Source: CAYWMP01 sp964459445 (GTDB lineage: Bacteria; Desulfobacterota; DSM-4660; Desulfatiglandales; HGW-15). From it: a stretch of DNA of 8,352 nt. Under the pieces are notes generated by a model that worked only from the letters and a program-made list of their open reading frames with translations, was not told the DNA's origin and did not search any database. Made by a program: the position numbers and the translations under genes. The DNA lies in the NCBI GenBank assembly GCA_964459445.1, contig CAYWMP010000227.1:1-8352 (forward strand). Reading direction: 5' to 3'. Below, piece by piece: positions 6,807 through 8,352 of the stretch (the stretch's first letter is position 1; each line of letters opens with the position of its first letter).

Positions 6807-6846
6807 GAGGAGGTTTAGTATGCTATGTTTCCCGCTTGGGTTATAG
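6807..6846 (+). other. Strong Shine-Dalgarno with an eight-codon mini-ORF (possible leader peptide)
   Basis: GAGGAGG (6807-6813) lies six bases before ATG at 6820-6822, near-ideal spacing. The frame encodes MLCFPLGL and stops with TAG at 6844-6846. It sits just after the long hairpin at 6764-6790 and ends just before the sigma-54 match. It could be a regulatory leader peptide or the leftover start of a lost gene. Both readings require a transcript that starts upstream of 6800. Confidence 0.3.
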
Positions 6847-6849
6847 TTA

Positions 6850-6870
6850 ATATGCACGGTTTTTGCATAT
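6850..6870 (+). promoter_or_regulatory. Candidate sigma-54 promoter within a perfect inverted repeat, upstream of the aminotransferase
   Basis: At 6852-6867 the plus strand reads ATGCAC, five bases, TTGCA. This differs from the sigma-54 consensus TGGCAC-N5-TTGCW at the first base and at one G of the GG pair, and has exact spacing. ATATGCA (6850-6856) and TGCATAT (6864-6870) form a perfect seven-base inverted repeat around a seven-base spacer and overlap both promoter elements. Transcription would start near 6879, 40 bases before the ATG. The overlap raises the alternative that the site is a dimeric repressor operator. Confidence 0.5.
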
Positions 6871-6918
6871 CAATCGCAGCAATACTCTAGACTAAGGGAA
6901 TTTATCGGGAGAATAATC

Positions 6919-8244
6919 ATGAAGCGTCCTACGATCAAGACTTCCTTACCGGGTCCAAAGGCATCTGAACTCATTCAAATTGATCAGGCCTATGTGTCGC
7001 CTTCCTATACAAGGGCCTATCCCCTTGTAGCAAGAGATGGAAAGGGTGTTTGGATCAAGGATGTTGATAATAACCAGTTTCTCGATTTCACATCGGGCAT
7101 TGCCGTTTGCTCGACAGGACACTGTCATCCGGAAGTGGTCAAAGCCATCAAAGCCCAAGCGGACCGTCTGCTCCACATGTCGGGTACCGATTTCTATTAT
7201 GAGCCGCAAATCGCTCTGGCCGAGAAACTGTCATCCATGGCGCCCGGAAGGGGAAAGAAGAAGATCTACTTTGGAAACTCGGGGGCAGAGGCCATTGAGG
7301 CAGCGTTCAAGCTGGCCAGGTATCACATGAGACGAGAGCTGAATATCGCATTTTTCGGCGCCTTCCATGGTCGTACTATGGGCGCACTCTCTCTCACCGC
7401 AAGCAAGACCATCCAGAAAAGGCACTACTATCCCTTTGTCCCGGGAATCACACACATCCCCTATCCCTATTGCTACCGTTGTCCCTACAATCTCTGTTAT
7501 CCGGAATGTGGCGTGGAATGTGTGTATTGGATCGAGGAAACCCTGTTTCGGACCACGATGCCGCCTGAGGAGGTGGCCGCCATCTTTGTTGAGCCCATCC
7601 AAGGGGAGGGGGGCTACATCGTACCACCGCCCGAGTTTCACAAGACACTTCATCAAATAGCGAAGAAATATGAAATTTTAGTTGTGGCGGATGAGGTACA
7701 ATCCGGTATGGGTCGTACGGGAAAGATGTTTGCCATGGAGCACTTCGGTGTGTCACCGGACATCACGGCCCTGGCCAAGGGAATTGCTTCAGGTATGCCC
7801 CTGGGAGCAACGATCGCGAGAACCGGCATCATGGACTGGGAATCCGGATCCCATGCATCCACCTTCGGCGGAAATCCGGTATCATGCAACGCCGCATTGG
7901 CTACTATTAAACTGCTAGAAGAAGAACTCATGGAAAATGCCAAAAATCAAGGCGACAGACTGAAAAAGGGTCTTCAAGAGTTGCAGAAATCCATTGAGTG
8001 CATGGGCGATGTCCGGGGTAGGGGTTTGATGGTGGGTGTTGAGATTGTCAAAGATCGTGAGACAAAAGAACGGGCCGCCAAATGGCGAGGCGACATCATC
8101 GCCAAGGCCTTTGAAAAGGGTTTGCTTATACTGGGGTGTGGCGAGAACACTATCCGATTTTGCCCCGCGCTTACCGTCAATGACCAAGAGGTGGATGTCT
8201 GTCTATCCATTTTTGATGAAGTCGTTCGAGAAGTGGCGGCCTGA
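6919..8244 (+). CDS. Class III PLP-dependent aminotransferase (4-aminobutyrate / acetylornithine aminotransferase family)
   Basis: A 441-residue cytoplasmic enzyme of fold type I, full length for class III. It should move an amino group, typically from an omega-amino acid, to 2-oxoglutarate or pyruvate using PLP. Seen: TSGIAVCSTGHCHP (58-71), the phosphate-binding NSGAEA (120-125), AFHGRT (148-153), VEPIQGEGG (224-232), the cofactor-nitrogen Asp258 in ADEVQSG, the Schiff-base Lys287 in LAKGIASGMPLGA, and STFGGNP (314-320). The start MKRPTIKTSLPGPKA and the DFYYEP segment recall archaeal broad-specificity aminotransferase/racemase relatives such as Pyrococcus PH0138, so amino-acid racemase activity is an alternative. 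An insert at 181-201 carries five cysteines spaced C-x2-C-x4-C-x3-C-x3-C. GGGAG seven bases before the ATG supports the start. It is divergent from the other four genes and is preceded by a sigma-54 promoter match. The exact substrate cannot be assigned from sequence. Confidence 0.94.
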   Translation: MKRPTIKTSLPGPKASELIQIDQAYVSPSYTRAYPLVARDGKGVWIKDVDNNQFLDFTSGIAVCSTGHCHPEVVKAIKAQADRLLHMSGTDFYYEPQIALAEKLSSMAPGRGKKKIYFGNSGAEAIEAAFKLARYHMRRELNIAFFGAFHGRTMGALSLTASKTIQKRHYYPFVPGITHIPYPYCYRCPYNLCYPECGVECVYWIEETLFRTTMPPEEVAAIFVEPIQGEGGYIVPPPEFHKTLHQIAKKYEILVVADEVQSGMGRTGKMFAMEHFGVSPDITALAKGIASGMPLGATIARTGIMDWESGSHASTFGGNPVSCNAALATIKLLEEELMENAKNQGDRLKKGLQELQKSIECMGDVRGRGLMVGVEIVKDRETKERAAKWRGDIIAKAFEKGLLILGCGENTIRFCPALTVNDQEVDVCLSIFDEVVREVAA

Positions 8245-8249
8245 TTTTG

Positions 8250-8277
8250 TTGACCCGTCTATCCTCCCTCTTACAAC
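8250..8277 (+). promoter_or_regulatory. Weak candidate promoter reading out of the right edge
   Basis: TTGACC (8250-8255) and TACAAC (8272-8277) are separated by 16 bases, five of six and four of six consensus matches, directly after the aminotransferase stop. It would serve a gene outside the window. Chance occurrence is quite possible. Confidence 0.2.
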
Positions 8278-8310
8278 ATGACATTATTGCCTTATATTAA
8301 TAATGTAATG
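8277..8310. repeat. AT-rich inverted repeat downstream of the aminotransferase
   Basis: ACATTATT (8281-8288) and AATAATGT (8299-8306) are a perfect eight-base inverted repeat around ten bases. CAT (8277-8279) and ATG (8308-8310) extend it with one mismatch. It lacks a GC-rich stem and a following T-run, so an operator for a downstream gene fits better than a rho-independent terminator. Confidence 0.4.
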
Positions 8311-8330
8311 TTCCCTCGTAACATACTACT

Positions 8331-8343
8331 AAAACTTAGTTTT
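8331..8343. repeat. Short palindrome near the right edge
   Basis: AAAACT (8331-8336) and AGTTTT (8338-8343) form a perfect six-base palindrome around a single T. With the inverted repeat 20 bases before it, it may belong to the control region of the next, unseen gene. Confidence 0.3.
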
Positions 8344-8352
8344 CACGGGAAT

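Larger units (their letters stand above)
6361..6918. other. 558-base divergent intergenic region without a protein gene
   Basis: This region lies between the FMN split-barrel gene (minus) and the aminotransferase (plus). From left to right it holds a probable minus-strand promoter with flanking inverted repeats (6482-6526), a further inverted repeat around a possible plus-strand -10 box (6568-6588), a highly foldable stretch (6649-6790), a Shine-Dalgarno with an eight-codon ORF (6807-6846), and a sigma-54 promoter match inside an inverted repeat (6850-6870). No ordinary-length coding frame with a start signal is visible. Confidence 0.7.

Overview
The window reads as chromosomal DNA of an anaerobic, probably sulfate-reducing member of the Desulfobacterota (former Deltaproteobacteria). 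This placement rests on the mix of families: a multi-domain Cache/HAMP hybrid histidine kinase, a glutaryl-CoA-dehydrogenase-type acyl-CoA dehydrogenase, a class III aminotransferase with a Cys-rich insert, and two good matches to sigma-54 (-24/-12) promoters. Composition is moderate GC by eye. No rRNA, tRNA, CRISPR array, transposase or phage gene was seen.

Layout. Four genes lie on the minus strand and one on the plus strand. Read in the minus direction from about 6360 they are: a small FMN split-barrel protein (6360-5956), a glutaryl-CoA dehydrogenase-like acyl-CoA dehydrogenase (5750-4584), a 459-base gap, a 979-residue hybrid sensor kinase with two receiver domains (4124-1185), and, 36 bases later, the N-terminal 382 residues of a second protein that runs off the left edge (1148-1). 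That second protein carries two tandem copies of one STAS-like domain and is probably also part of a signalling protein. Divergently, a class III PLP aminotransferase is encoded at 6919-8244.

The 558-base region between the divergent genes (6361-6918) is the most unusual part. It holds a possible minus-strand promoter flanked by inverted repeats, a stretch at about 6649-6790 that folds into nested and serial hairpins, an eight-codon mini-ORF behind a near-ideal Shine-Dalgarno sequence, and a strong sigma-54 promoter match overlapped by a perfect inverted repeat just ahead of the aminotransferase.

How the genes may work together. The aminotransferase and the acyl-CoA dehydrogenase could serve one omega-amino acid route (5-aminovalerate to glutarate semialdehyde, then via glutaryl-CoA), but the intervening enzymes are not in the window, so this is only an inference. 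The dehydrogenase keeps the glutaryl-binding Arg and the catalytic Glu. It has Leu where decarboxylating enzymes have Tyr, which points towards a non-decarboxylating or otherwise altered enzyme, as known in Desulfococcus. The two sensor genes look like a separate transcription unit.
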